Below the pieces are notes generated by a model. That model searched no databases. It worked only from the letters and a program-made list of their open reading frames with translations, and had not been told where the DNA came from. From Nautilus pompilius (Eukaryota; Mollusca; Cephalopoda; Nautilida; Nautilidae), in contig JACATO010000307.1 in the NCBI GenBank assembly GCA_018389105.1, positions 1 to 64,000 on the forward strand: DNA of 64,000 nucleotides. The letters run 5' to 3'. This document shows, one piece after another, positions 10,681 through 23,677 of this stretch (positions are counted from its first letter, which is position 1; the number at the start of each line of letters is the position of its first letter). A program made the translations under genes and the position numbers.

Positions 10681-12539
10681 GTTATTAATCTTTTAATACA
10701 ACTGCAAAGTCTGGCTTTTCAAAATACTGGCAACTAACCATTTGCCCTAATTCTGACTTGAGTGGGTATAATGAACGTTAATTTAATAAAGTTCTGATTA
10801 AGTTAGTAAAATATCAACATTTTTAAGAGAAATTCTTTCCTTCAGTAAATGCCTGGTTCATAGTGGGGCCCCATCGATAAAACCTTTGTATGCAAATTTC
10901 CTGGATGGGATAAGTAATTCTTTCTGAGGAAAGGGGTATCTTGAGCTCTGCGTTCTTGAGACTAGTACCAGGTAAGGAGAAGATAAGTAAGTAAATCAAA
11001 GTACCTAAATGTCTGCAGGTGCCTGAACCATCCCCCTGCTGCTGGTGAACGCTGATCACCGAGGTTTGCTCTCCTCTGTCCCTTTATTATTGCTGTTAAT
11101 TAAGTTCAGACCCTGATATAAAAAACTTCTTTTCTTCAGCTGTAGAAGACATTTAATATTTCTCATAGATAATTACATGTTCCTCCTAATTATCTTCAGT
11201 AGCCAATATTGTCGCTGACGAAACACCAAAATACATGGCACGTTAAAGTACACAGCTACTCCTTATGGATTGGTTTGATCGGATAATATGAGCTTTTGTC
11301 AAACTGAAGTAGGTGACATCGGGAACAATCAGACAAATATCACAAAAACATACGAGTCACCTGTCGTCTTTAATGTTGAAGCATCTATGATGTTGGCAGG
11401 CATAAATTAGAAATATGTAAAAATCAGACAAAATAGACTATTAATAAACACAAGACATCTGCTATGAAACTAATCTCTTCAGTGCTCTTTAAAGATGAGA
11501 GGCTGTTATCATCATCTTTACTCAAAAATACCAGTCAAAAATTTCCAACCATCTGCAGAAAATTGATTTTGCATTCTGCAAAGTAGAATAATAAACTATT
11601 GTTTATCTGAAGACATTTTGAAATCCAATACATATTTATATTCATAGACACCTCATCCCCATCCAAATCGACTCCTCGTTTGAAATGACAGCTCTGTCAC
11701 ACACAGTTCAATCTCCAGAAAGTCGCTTCAGAACAAACAATGTCTGTTTTGCACCTATAACAAAGAAAATTAGAACAACAAAAGGGAAACAACTCTGGCT
11801 GACTTATGCTTTTGCAAAGATGGACTTTGCGTGGTATTTCTATCACATCTGATTTTGTGATGCAAATAGAAATTAGTGTTTATTTATCAGCAGTTAGTGA
11901 TGTTTCTCCTCCATCGAACCAGAAACTAATTAAGAAAGTAAGGATGTTTCAAAACCAAAGAAAACCAGTGAGAAGACTTTTATCAACATGGCAGCCATTG
12001 ATGCCAAACAATTGTGAACAACTCCAAAAATAAATGCTTATTAGACTGAAAGCAACACAAATAAAATAAAATTATAGAAGAACCTTAAAAGCTTTAAATG
12101 ATATTTGGGTTGTTTTTTGGGATTATCCTAAAGTTTTTTAAAACAAAATCTTTCCCAGAATTTTTCAATAATTCCCCCCAATTTCTCTCTCCTTCCATTT
12201 GGTTCAAATGAATGTCTCAAGCTTCTAGAACAGTTTCATCTTCGCCATCACCCAAAAAAGCCATGTACTTTTTCGAATGGCAATTCCTGCTACTGTAGAA
12301 CTGAACACTAGCATGGACATTCTTATAATGTGTATCCACTGAAAACCCACATTATTCAGGGAGTTGAAAACAACTCATCATCAGTACTAGAGGCTGTTTT
12401 CAGAGGTATGAAAGGTCCACAGTAAAGTGTCAACTGTTCTCCACTTCTTTAGTTTTGATAATTGAGAACCGGTCAATAGGGAAGGAATGTAAATAAACAA
12501 ACAAGAATTCTCATTTGAACTCTCTGCACCATTTCTTTA

Positions 12540-13990
12540 AAGGATAATCAGGTCATTTAATGTCATCGTAAAATTGGCCCGGGAAGAGTTTTGGGTGCCA
12601 CGTGAATAATTGTCTCTAAAAGTGACCATTTGCCCAGCTCTCATCAGCTGCTTCCTAATTTGGAAAAAAATTCTGTGGGCATCGTCTGATGTGAAACAAA
12701 AACAACAAAGCAAAGTAGCTGAAACTAAAAGGGTTAAAACAACACCAACCCGGAACATTAATCATTTAATAGCCAAACGCATATTTGTGTGAACTATTTT
12801 TAATTAATCCCCAAGAAAGATACTGCTTTGGGTTTGATGATATTGCTTTAAATTGGAATGGGAGTCTTTCCTTTCACTTTCTAAAAATTTCCCAATTTGT
12901 CTATTGAAAGACAGAAATTAAACATGGCTGTCATCATCGACCAGAGAAAACCAACTGTCTCTGGATGGCACAGGCTTTCATTGTGTATGTGAATGTGATA
13001 ATTTTTGTTTAAAATCCTAGAAAAGAGATGATCATCAAAACCAATGTAGAGCTGAGTGGTTAGTTGACAAAACTCTGCCAAGAAGGTAACTAACCAATTC
13101 ATTCTGGAAACATTGAGATGCTGTAGCAATAGGTATCCTTGATTCGCTCAGAAAAGGAACTTATTGCCCTTCTCATCTCCATTAATGACCAGAAGTCTGC
13201 AGCTGTGCCGTACGTTCATAACCTCTCAAACAAATGGCATGACTCACAAACACACACAATCTGCATTTTATAAAACCTACATATACTACATACATCTGAC
13301 ATTTTGGTAAATCTGTCAGTCTGTCACCAATGAGTTATTCAGCTGATTTTCTCACCTTGTTTCGTTTCCTTATTTTTTGTCGTGAAGCACAGAAAATAAA
13401 TTTTAAAACACAGACATATTACATAGAAATTACTTAACAACGCAAACGTGAAGACATTGGTGGCTTTGGTCGAACATGGAGGCGTCACTTCTACAACCAT
13501 GGTAAACACCAAAATCTGGATTGAGAAAGGAGAGAAATCAGCTAAAGTTCATCTCAACTTTCTTGATTATTTGGTAATTAATTGTTTAATTTAATTATTT
13601 TCAATATAAACAAATAAAAATCTAATTTTCTTTAAACTGTACAAATGATTTGATAAGAATACTGGATAAGCTACTATTTATTGTTTGTTAAAAATTTTGA
13701 AAGATTTCTAGACCAAAACTATGCCCACAACACAGCTAGATGTCTGAACTGCAGTTATTCTGTGGTATTTCATTTCTTCCTAAGATTTTATCACAACAAA
13801 AATCAGTTGTGTTCAGTTAAATATTAAATGTTGGTATACATAAGGTAAAATATGCTGGACACCACTGAAATTGGTAAAGCCCAACCAAAAAGGGGATGAA
13901 ACCTTAGGGGTAAATTCTTAGCCATATTCTACTAAAGCCCAGCAGTATGGGCTACTGCAGCATTGCATTGTGGGAAGATTTTCTTAATCG
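12540..13990. repeat. Diverged direct duplicate of 24080-25330
   Basis: Several blocks recur in the same order and orientation at 24080-25330, for example GTTTGCCCAGCTC-type sequence, CTCTGCCAAGAAGGTAAC against CTCTGCCAGTAAGATAAC, and AGCCATATTCTACT with GGGCTACTGC. The blocks are separated by unalignable stretches. This is probably the far 3' flank of an ancestral lectin unit. Confidence 0.7.
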
Positions 13991-14639
13991 TTGATTAAAC
14001 CTCATCCATCCCAAGGATAATACAAACACACAGACTGCCACACATATCTGCACACAGTTCACCAAAAATGGACTCATTTTCTGTTTTTATTTTGGCAATT
14101 ATAACCCCAAATAGAATCAGAGCCAATGTTAGGTACAGTGCACCACAGAAATTGGTGTCTGCAGAACAGGAAGCTGACAGATTGGAACAACACAAAGCTG
14201 AGCAGCCAACATCCAGAAGGACGGTGGTGGGCGTAGGTCTGATGTAACTAGTGCAGACTGAAGAGAACTACTCATAATTCTCTCAGAGGGCTGCAACAGG
14301 AAATTTTCCTCAGCTTCAATATCATCTATAAAGATGTTTGGGTGGATTTTGTAAGTAATGGCCCCTTAATAACTAAGTCATGTGATTTCACAACAACAGA
14401 GGGGAGATAAAAGCTTGTAGAACTGAAATAAAATGTACAGAATGGACATGAGTTTAAGATGAGAAAGAACATCGCTCAACAACTGAACCTTCCAAGCAGA
14501 GTCAATAGTAAATCAAATAATCTTCAAAGCAGTTCTGTATGTCATTTTATTTCAGTTGTCAGAAAATCTCATCAGAGGAAAAAGCGGAATTGTATTTCCT
14601 GTACCAGTAATTATGTGGAATCTTTAATTTACCTAAGAA

Positions 14640-15205
14640 GGAAGATGACGAGAGATAACAGCATCACCATCATCTGCCTGTCTGTGCTTTCAAGCTGAGA
14701 CATTTCAACTAAATACTTAAGGGACATTAAAATTACAAGCCCAGAAATCTTCAAGAACTTCTTCAGACTTTCCTAGTATAAAGGTAATCCATCGAATTAC
14801 AGAGAAATCCAATAATCCATCCCAATCTCTATGCATGAGGAGGACATTAATGCAAACAAGAACCTTACAATTGAAAACTTCGGTTTACTTTGTTCAAACG
14901 AATCAAAGATTCTATACCAAAGTTATGTCGAGTTCTGAACAGAAAAAGACTATGCACAGATATTATGTTCTGCTTAAACCTTATGGATTTTTTCATTCAT
15001 TTCCAGATGGATTTATTACCGTTTAGCTCCTCTCTTCGTTATCCTAGTTTTGTGTCTGTGTCGATGTTGGACAAGGCCGAATACACTATCAGGTTTCCCC
15101 CTCCAGCAGGAAGTCTAATCTCTCCCCAATAAACCTGCTGGACCTTTCCAGCCCAGAACAGAGCAGATCCTGCGCTCATTTAAAACTGGATTTGTTTTAT
15201 TAATG
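14640..15205. repeat. Older inverted homology inside the spacer, right member
   Basis: Partner of 9990-10680 on the opposite strand. Together with the outer arms it shows that the palindromic layout is older than the near-identical arms, or that the arms have been homogenised while the centre drifted. Confidence 0.75.
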
Positions 15206-16193
15206 AAGAACTTGCAGGTAAAAAGGATGAATAAGCACAGGAGGAAATGTAAACAACGCTCTCTGGTCGGCTAACTACACCTTCAAACACCAACTGATTT
15301 TAATGTTAAACAGAAAACAAAATTAATAAAGATAAACAGACATCAACATAAAACTGAAAGCTCATTCTATTTTACTCTGTCACAGCCAGTCCAGTCTCCC
15401 TGGATCTGTAAACAGGTTCGCATACTAAACGATTGGTGATCAATAAGCAGTTAATGAAATATCAATGAGACGACATGATAGGAAAACAAGTACTTGCTTG
15501 TGGGCAGACTGGAGTGAAGGAAGATCAATAAGATGAAGGAAAGTAGCCACACGGGTTCTCAGTTACAAAAGCAACATTTTTGGCTCAATAAGAAGAATCA
15601 ACATTAAATTGACAAGTTTTAGTGGAGACAAATTAATCTTTACTCCTATCTGCTTGTTGATCACCATAGAGCGGAGTCAGTTGTTTTCCTTAGCATTTCA
15701 TCGTTTAATGACAGACCTGCAGACAGAGATGGATGAAATACTAAAGACTTTCTGGGAAAATAAATCTGGTCCAGTCCTCTTATTAACAGTAAACGTGACC
15801 ACATTTCTAGTGTCAGCTAAGAAAACTGAGATGCATAGAAATCAACGAATATCTTCTATTACTAATCACCCCAATATCATTGTCCACATTTCAGTAAATA
15901 AATAATTAATTAATGATGAATATTCATCACTAAATGGAAATGAGAGACAGATTTCATCACCTTTAAGCCAATATGAAAACAAAATGATTCCCCGTCACAA
16001 CTTCGTTCTCCAAATATAGGAATCACCAGGGCCGTGTCCAGGGTAAACACACAATTTAACTCCACTGCGCTGTGTGCAGAAGTTCTTCACAGATGAAACT
16101 GCGCTGATACCTGTTGGAGGAGACTGAAGCAGAGGACGACTCAACGCCTCTCATCATCACTTAGAATCTAAAGCCGATTACGACAATTCAAAG

Positions 16194-16464
16194 ATGATAT
16201 TCACATATTTAGTTGCTGTTCTCTTGATGTACGGCAGAGCACAAGCATCGGAGAAACAGTCTGCAGAGAGACTAAGAAATGAGATGAAGCCCGCAGACAA
16301 CGAGCAGAATTTGAGTCCGAAGAAGTGCGAGATCAGGCGATTGACCGACCAATGTTTCTTGGTTATGTCTGACCATAATCCACGGACGTGTGACCTCTCA
16401 CCTGCAGAGAACATTCCGACAAATCCCATACTGAACAAAAACGAAATGACAACATCCGATGAAG
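16194..16464 (+). CDS. Copy B exon 1: signal peptide and N-terminal region
   Basis: The ATG follows AATTCAAAG and encodes MIFTYLVAVLLMYGRAQA, a hydrophobic signal. After the likely cleavage come a polar stretch and three cysteines. The exon ends at TTSDE in phase 1 at a strong GTAGGT donor. If the donor is ignored the frame stays open only two codons more. Upstream, CCAATAT near 15967 and an AAATATAGG TATA-like box near 16012 could be promoter parts; both lie inside the conserved arm. Confidence 0.72.
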
Positions 16465-19188
16465 GTAGGTAGACATTAACCTGGCTATTCCCAAATCATG
16501 GTATTTACATGTATGTATATATAACTGTAGATGGAGAATGAGTATAGATACAGGACTAAAAGTAGATCCAGAAGATTTCACCAGCTTGATGATTTATCTG
16601 GAATAGATTTACTGAATTGAAATCAATAACGAAGTCACTGAGCTAACGGCACCGTCCACATAAACCACAGTTAAGGAGCACAACAACAATAAACTGAAAG
16701 CTGATAGTGTAAGTAAACTGTATAGTACAAAAAGGGCTGAAAGGGAGACTTTACAGGGAGCTACTCTGTCCATGCTCAAGGCAAAGGCCACATCATCAGA
16801 ATTGTGGACACAATTTTAAGTCGCCAGAAATTCTGTAACAAATCACCAAAAATGTTTCCCTTACAGCTACACACAAAAGGGTTAAAGGATGTCTTATGTC
16901 ACTAATTAACTTAGTGAGAATAATTACTGTATACTTTACCTCATGATCTTACCTAGCAATTAATGTTTATTCAATTTAGATTCCAATCTATCCCTCCATC
17001 GCTAGATGAACCCCTGGGGTAGCGCAGAGGAATACAGTTCTGTTCGTTCTGTGACCTCCTATTTCTCTTTGGTCAACAGGGAGGATACAACTGCAAACTC
17101 TGCCCTTTGTTCCACAGACCACAACCATTTGAACTAAACCTCACTTTGGTATCTACTATCGATGGTAACTTAGTAAACTTCTCAATGTGTAATAAAAATA
17201 TCAACCTCTTCCACAGACAGTTTCTAGCAGGAATATTTCTGCTCAGTAAATCTCTCGTTCATAGGGGCCACATTGATATAATTAGGAATAAATATCTACT
17301 GGACACAATCAGGAATTCTTCCTGAGGAGGAACATTAATGTTTTGTTTTCTCAAGACAAGTACCAGCTGATGAGGAATTAAACAAATAGTGTAGTAAAGG
17401 TATCTTGATATAATAATAATAATAATATTTCCGTTTAACACTTAAATGTTGTTTGATGGTCAATGTTTGTCCATGGGAGATAACTCCCTTCGCTTTTAAA
17501 TTGAGAAAACAGAATGTAGAACTGATGCTTAGCTACTCTCCATAGATTGAATTCAGTTTTTGTTGATGAGGAGAAAATTAACAGAAATCTTGCTGACCCC
17601 ACAGCACCCAGTTACATTAACACAAGAACACATTCCTCTGATAAACTCCACATTTCAGAAGATTATTCCACAGGTATTTTACAGCCCCTCAGTCTGTTTT
17701 CTACTGATGAACGTACTTCTCTTTCTCTTTGCCTGGAAGCTTTTCCATCATCAAGTTCAGGTATTTCCAGAGATGGCAGGGATTTGACGGCTCTTTAACA
17801 TTAATCAAGAGAAAATAAAAAGAAATCAGAAACTTAGGAGATGGTTTCCTTCTTCTTGAAGTTTGAAACAGATGTATAACAAGGAACCAGAACAACACAA
17901 TTCATCAGGAATGAACCAGGACCTTACACAAAAGACTGACCTCAAAGGTGACAGCTTCATTCAGCTGACAGTTGAGTCAGGCTTCAGTGGACAGAGGCTC
18001 CATATCATCTCACCTGTCTCTCAGTCTGATCTTGGGCCACCAAAAGGCAGAAAAAAGCTGATTATTATAGAGTAGAGTCCACAAACCTTCCAGGTTGGCC
18101 TTTCCACAGATTAACAAATACCTGTTAGCATCATTCAGTCTAAAAATCTGATGCTCATCTCAAATGTTAGTCAGCCTCCGTTGTTGCTCTGTTCCTATCT
18201 GTATGTGAATGTCCACTCTGTTTATGTGCTGTTGTATGAGGGTGAACCACCCCCTATTTACTATATGGTCCCTTGTTTCTAATACAATAGAATCCATCTG
18301 AGTCCTTTTAGAAACAACTGATCTGTATAAGTCATTGTTATTTAATATTTCTCTTCCACTCCTCTGTGGAATAACCTCTCATTAATTTTGTCAGTGGCAG
18401 GGAGAGATTTCACCAGTAAGGGCTACACCTTTAACAGGGAACTGGGCATCAGGTACAAGGTGTACAGGGAGTGGCTGAACTGGACATCAGCAGTCAAGAA
18501 ATGTGAGGGAGACGGAGCTGTCCTGATGTCCCCCATCACCAAACAGAAGAGAGAAATGTTGTCCCTGTTCCACAAAAAGCTTTATATTTATTGTGAGTGA
18601 GGGATGATTTTACTCCCAATATTTTTACATTTTCCCTCCCACCACAAGATTAACCAGTAAAAATGTCTTCTTCTTCTTCTCTTACAAACCACAAACAGAT
18701 TCCTCCCCTGGTTGGACCCAGACATTAAACAGATGATAGATAAACCCTTTGTTTTTGTTTAATGTTTTTATTCCTTATTTCATTAACTGGCAGAGACACT
18801 GGACATAAAATAAACTTCCTGTTCCTCTGACCTTTAACATATAACAGACCCCATCAATCAGTAGATAGTCTGATTAAGGGTAAATGTCATCAGCTAATTT
18901 CCATATTAATCACATGACTCTGCTATCTTTGGGTCCAGTTTTATCTTAGTGTCCTTGTCAATGTCGCCATTATTTCTGTTGTTTATAGGGAGAGTGTGGA
19001 TTGGCTGCACCTCAAAGACAGGAAACTGGTTATGGATGGATGGGACAGAAACAGAACAGACCAACTGGGCTCCTGGTCATCCTACTTCGGATGTGAAGGA
19101 ATTGTGCTGTGTTCAAGGAGATGACATGAAATGGCTCTCTGTCTATTGTCATGAAAAGTGGCCATTTCTGTGTGAGATCTACGTTTAG
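16194..19188 (+). CDS. C-type lectin-like gene, copy B (apparently complete)
   Basis: Small secreted CTLD protein by inference. Exons are 16194-16464 (signal peptide), 17557-17673 (linker), 18395-18592 (first CTLD half) and 18989-19188 (second half, TAG stop). Every junction is phase 1 with GT/AG borders. The donors are GAAG|GTAGGT, CACAG|GTATTT and ATT|GTGAGT. The joined protein is about 260 residues: signal peptide, a charged Cys-containing region, an acidic linker, then one CTLD of about 130 residues. CTLD landmarks are the VKKC cysteine, WRVWIG, NWAPGHP, Cys-Cys, YC and FLCE. The EPN/QPD and WND motifs are missing. Proteins of this kind in molluscs are often secreted immune or adhesive lectins; here the ligand is unknown. 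The gene faces away from copy A. Confidence 0.72.
17557..17673 (+). CDS. Copy B exon 2: acidic linker
   Basis: The acceptor AATTCAG is poor in pyrimidines, but the 117-base exon is open and phase 1 at both ends. The frame reads FVDEEKINRNLADPTAPSY and ends in SEDYST before CAG|GTATTT. It is intact in copies B and C and damaged in A. I recognise no domain. The phase match to exons 1 and 3 is the main support. Confidence 0.5.
17872..18075 (+). other. Conserved open segment between lectin exons 2 and 3, copy B
   Basis: Same segment as at 6768-6968, open from MYNKEPEQHNSSG to TAG with the same AAAG|GTGACA internal donor. The frame survives in all three copies despite substitutions near the end (GPPKGRKKL here, WPPRGSKKL in A). 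It may be an alternative first exon or simply recently duplicated intron. Confidence 0.25.
18395..18592 (+). CDS. Copy B exon 3: first half of the CTLD
   Basis: The acceptor is TTTTGTCAG and the frame is V-AGRDFTSKGYTFNREL. It has the aromatic stretch YKVYREWLNW, the first conserved Cys in VKKCEGDGAVL, and helix 2 (SPITKQKREMLSLF). It ends ATT|GTGAGT in phase 1, making the Trp that starts the WRVWIG strand with exon 4. Confidence 0.75.
18989..19188 (+). CDS. Copy B exon 4: second half of the CTLD
   Basis: The acceptor is TTGTTTATAG, phase 1. The frame reads RVWIGCTSKTGNWLWMDG, has NWAPGHPTSD, ELCCVQ, WLSVYC and PFLCEIYV, then TAG. A cysteine directly after WIG is extra to the canonical four. 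HPT replaces EPN/QPD and WLS replaces WND, so the canonical calcium site 2 is missing. One copy of this exon is present here against two in copy A. Confidence 0.78.
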
Positions 19189-20279
19189 ATCTCCTCTCCT
19201 ATCTGAAAACCTTCCCTGAAATCTTCTTAAAGGAATTTCCTTCATTTATGTTTCTGTTTTTTCCTCCAAAATTTGCCCCGTTTTTTCCTGTTCTCTTCAT
19301 CCCAGTGGGCAGACGGCAGCCACCATTACTTTCCCATCTCTGCCTTGTATCGAAGAGATGCCCCTATAATTAATATTTACAGATTTGGGTTTTTAATCCT
19401 TCACATCTGAACTCTACCAATTAATTTTTTATGATTAGTTTAAATAGTTAATTAGAAACTGAAAAACGATCTTCATAAATTAGAAGGGGAGGTAACCTTA
19501 CTCACCAGGTAGCGCTCAGCTTGCTCCACACAGAAACACCTGTTATTTACAGAAAACAGCCTCTCTGTCATCATCGGTTTATCAATAAATAAAATGAATA
19601 TCAATTAATTTGTGTAAATTAGTTTTAAATATCTTAATAACTATTCAATTAAACCAATAACTGTGATTGTTAACACTGCAGGGTGTAGTAGACTCCGCTT
19701 ACTTTAATATTTGATGTCTTCTCTGTAAACAAGAGGAGGACCCTCGGTTGCTGTGAGATGCTAACATCTCCTCCGTCTCCTACTGATCGTCTTTGGACAG
19801 GCTAATAACTATAAACAACAAACGATTAATAAAGGTATATGTTAGTTCACCATTAAATTCAAATGTGTAGATCAAATCACTGATGAAAACTTCACCATGG
19901 TTACGAACAAACTCAACAGATACATTCACCAATTAAGCTCAAAACCACTAATCAGGAATTTGAATAAAAAGATGGGGAGATAACTCACTAAATGTTTAAC
20001 TAACCAATGGTTAATTCTTTAAATTAGCTGTCTTTACTCGTAACATATCAAAATATGATATTATCAGCAACTTTCCTGTTCTCAGCAAAGCAGATCAGGA
20101 TTTCTGCGGTATACGTGAGGTAAATAACTGAAAAATATCAGGAGGACAGTTTTTTACTTATTTTCACATTTTCGATGTACAAATGTACATAAAATACATA
20201 TGCAAATGTATTTGATGGATTCCCTTTTTGTTTAGATGTTAATTTGACTGAAATATTGGGATTCTGTGTAAAGAGAGGG

Positions 20280-20852
20280 TTCTGTACGGTCCAGTACTGT
20301 AGTACTTAATAGTATGAGAGGAGGAGGAGATGGAGAACTGGTACAGAATGGCCCAGCTGTAAAGTTGGCAGGGTCACCTGTACGGTCCAGTACTGTAGCA
20401 CTTAATAGTATGAGAGGAGGAGGAGATGGAGAACTGGTACGGAATGGCCCAGCTGTAAAGTTGGCAGGGTCACCTGTACGGTCCAGTACTGTAGCACTTA
20501 ATAGTATGAGAGGAGGAGGAGATGGAGAACTGGTACAGAATGGCCCAGCTGTAAAGTTGGCAGGGTCACCTGTACGGTCCAGTACTGTAGTACTTAATCG
20601 TATGAGAGGAGGAGGAGATGGAGAACTGGTACGGAATGGCCCAGCTGTAAAGTTGGCAGGGTCACCTGTACGGTCCAGTACTGTAGCACTTAATACTATG
20701 AGAGGAGGAGGCGATGGAGAACTGGTACGGAATGGCCCAGCTGTAAAGTTGGCAGGGTCACCTGTACGGTCCAGTACTGTAGCACTTAATACTATGAGAG
20801 GAGGAGGAGATGGAGAACTGGTACAGAATGGCCCAGCTGTAAAGTTGGTAGG
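20280..20852. repeat. 96-bp minisatellite, right arm (six units)
   Basis: This is the inverted counterpart of 2848-3426, with six more regular 96-bp units. The plus strand is open from an ATG at 20314 to 20886 (190 codons) as a 32-residue repeat rich in GGGDGELV and GPAVKLAGSPVR. The minus strand is also open. It starts about 1.1 kb downstream of the copy B lectin stop. In copy C the matching place (about 27593-27720) holds one degenerate unit, so the expansion came after C split off. Confidence 0.9.
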
Positions 20853-23677
20853 GTTCACAAATGTTAACAGGAGACAGCATCCATAAGATACATAATGTTG
20901 AAATCATGCACAGTTTACTGTTCCTGTTGTTATTATTTCACATTTCATAGGGGAAATAAATAATTATTTTCAAGTATCAGAGAACTAGACTATTACTGTA
21001 AAGTTCGCATTAAAGAGGATCAGGCATGAAAAATTAGCCTTTTTTATGAAAACTTGGCGATCGATGCTGGTGTTAAACAGAAATCAAAGCTCAATCAATA
21101 ACTGTTATTGGCAAGGACAAGGAAAGCTTATGACTGAGCCAGCAGCTGCTATTCTGACAGGAGGACAGAAACTCACCGTTCTGCCATCCATGGTCATTTT
21201 ATTATATATAATGATAGCGTATATAATAAAGGAAGGAAAAGCGAGTTCTTTTGAGAGGGAAACTGGATCTTTCCACCATAATTGTATATTTCTTTAAAAT
21301 GGTAGATTAGTATTTACTTTGTTGTGTTGATCAATTAAACAACCAGAATACGTAAAGTTGGAATTTCACCGTCCAGTGAAGTAGATTATTTTGGGTAGAA
21401 TAAAACTCGTTCCACTGATATTTCTTTAAGCTTTGGTGAGCGGATCAGTAAAAACGGACGATTGATAATGTATAAATCTCAGATATCATCATTTTTATTA
21501 GTTCCTTGTCTTCGGACCTACGAGAATTCTTTGTCTTAAACTTGGCTTAAGAGTGTTAAAGGAATAAAAATGTTCACTGACTATTATTGTTGTTTGGTTT
21601 CCATAGTAAAAGGATTAATTATAATCAGATCCCTTTTAATATATTAGAAGATCCATACTTTGGTATCAACAGAAGAACACATCAGCTGCTGCTGCTGTTG
21701 AGCTGTTTGGAAATGCAAGTAACAAAGTGGTGATGCCAGGGCCTGTACAAACACTATTATGTACAACAACTTGTATATAAAACGTGCAAAGTTGTTTCAC
21801 CTTTTTTAACAGAATGTAAAGTTTAGTTTTCTTTGTAGCTAAGGATCTTCATCTTCCTTTCGTCTCCAAGGTGCTGATGAAGGTGTATTGGTGTGGCTGT
21901 GGTGAGGAGACTGGCTGCACAGGTGACAGTTCACAGCCAGACAAAATCACCCTGCCATCACCTAGTTACCAGGTAGCAGGGATGGGAAAGCAGGCACAGG
22001 AGGCTCACTGACATCATACACACCTGTCGGTCTCACTATTCGCTGCTGCTGCTATTAGCAGCTACACTGACACCTCTTTTTGGTCTTTCACAATTGAAAA
22101 GTTCCTTGAAAAGAAAAAACTCGCACGTGAATGAATTCAGTTCACTCATTCGACTTTCATCGTTAAAATCCCATTTTTAATTTATGCTCCTCTAGTCTCT
22201 GGTCAGTTATTTGAGTTGAAACCCAAATATTGTAAGAAAACAAACAACTCTGATCTATTCTCTTGATTGGCTGCTCTCACCTGACTGCTGCCCTATCTCA
22301 CACTATAACTGCGGATGTCACGTCATAATAGTTCACTAATTAGTAGAGTATTCAGCTGAAAACAAACAACCAAAGATTAAAGTTTGTTTCTTAGTTTGGT
22401 AATTAGTATTGAAACTAATTTTGCCATCTCTCAAATTCTTCTCTTTCCTTATCCTTTCTTCTTTTGTGCCGATTAACCAGAAAATTTTAACGATAAAAAC
22501 AAATTTGTTCAAATTGCATTAAATTTGAAATATCAACTGATTCACAAACCGAGTGAATTTTGGAAAACACAGATTTAAATTATTAAATATTCAGCAAATA
22601 AAAAGGATACAAAGTAAGTAGAATGAATGATGCCTCCAGTCAAAGACTGAATCACATCAAGTTTGTCCCTTAGACCCTCATTATCTCAGTGTTTTCTTCA
22701 TCACATTACACAAAATTATCAGTTTTCTCCTGTATTCTCCACTGTCAGCAACAGCCTAAGTTCCAGACAAAGTTCGCTAACAACCAAATGGTGCTCCTCC
22801 CTGGACATCGGAAGAATTTATGAGAGAAGTCAAAACTAGAAAACAGAGCTTCACTCAAACTACACTGGACCAGCTTGAGTGGCTCTGTTGTGAAGAGGGA
22901 TCGCTCATATGTCGTGTGACACGTCGCAAGTCCTGTCTTCTTGTATATACCAGACTAGCAGATGTGGTCGTCTGTGCGTTCGGCCACAGACTCAGCGTGA
23001 ACCATCCCGTGCTCGGACAAGAGAACAACCTTCAAGAGGGTATTTCAGACTGATCCACATTAACTGGCACTGGCAACAAAAATTTAAAAAAGAGATGTAT
23101 AAACAACAAGAAGAAAGAGGATGCAGCAGACATCACTGTGTAAGTTTCAGGTGTGTGCCAATTGTTGGCTGCTATGCAGACTTTTCACCGTATTTAGTGA
23201 TAACAAAATGTATCTCATGTATAGAGTCACGGGCGGCATCAACGAGATCTATTTCCACATCATCCACTGGTGCATGTTACCTGATACAAGAATATCCCCA
23301 CCTGTTGAAATTAGAAAAATTTCCAACCGTGCAAAAGAAATCTTTCAGTTCTTGTTCCTCAACATCTCCCTCATCAAGCTTACGGTTTAATTACCTTTAA
23401 AGCTGAGTCCACACATGTGTGTGTGATATCTACCAGAAAACTATCAAACATCTTTACGATTCTATTTACTAGATCACCTTTCACATCCCAGCAGAAGGTA
23501 TCTCTTCAAATCTGTTTAATTAGTTTATGCTGGAAACTTCGATCTTTAAAAAGAATAAGAACAGATGATATTTAAATTTCCAAAATCATTTTATTATTGG
23601 AAATGAAAAAGCAAGGGCAGATAACTAGCAATGTAAACAAAGGAGAGATATGAGAACGAAAGACTGTTGATGAATCA

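Larger units (their letters stand above)
9004..15842. other. Spacer between the inverted arms; no supported gene
   Basis: AT-rich sequence with many stops in all frames. It contains a 60-bp tandem duplication, a diverged inverted pair (about 9990-10680 against 14640-15205) and a diverged direct relative of 24080-25330. The divergent promoters of copies A and B should lie near its two edges. Nothing resembling a transposase or reverse transcriptase was recognised. Confidence 0.6.
15843..23677. repeat. Right arm of the large inverted duplication
   Basis: This is the reverse complement of the left arm, with scattered substitutions and small indels. It carries lectin copy B in the opposite direction, so A and B are transcribed away from each other from promoters about 7.5 kb apart. 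The high similarity in introns and flanks as well as exons points to a recent duplication or continuing arm-to-arm conversion. Confidence 0.95.

Noticed and set aside
12537..12758. Minus-strand frame with a signal-like start, MFRVGVVLTLLVSATLL
   Set aside because: The diverged duplicate at 24080-24320 does not keep the frame, and low-complexity hydrophobic starts are common in AT-rich DNA.
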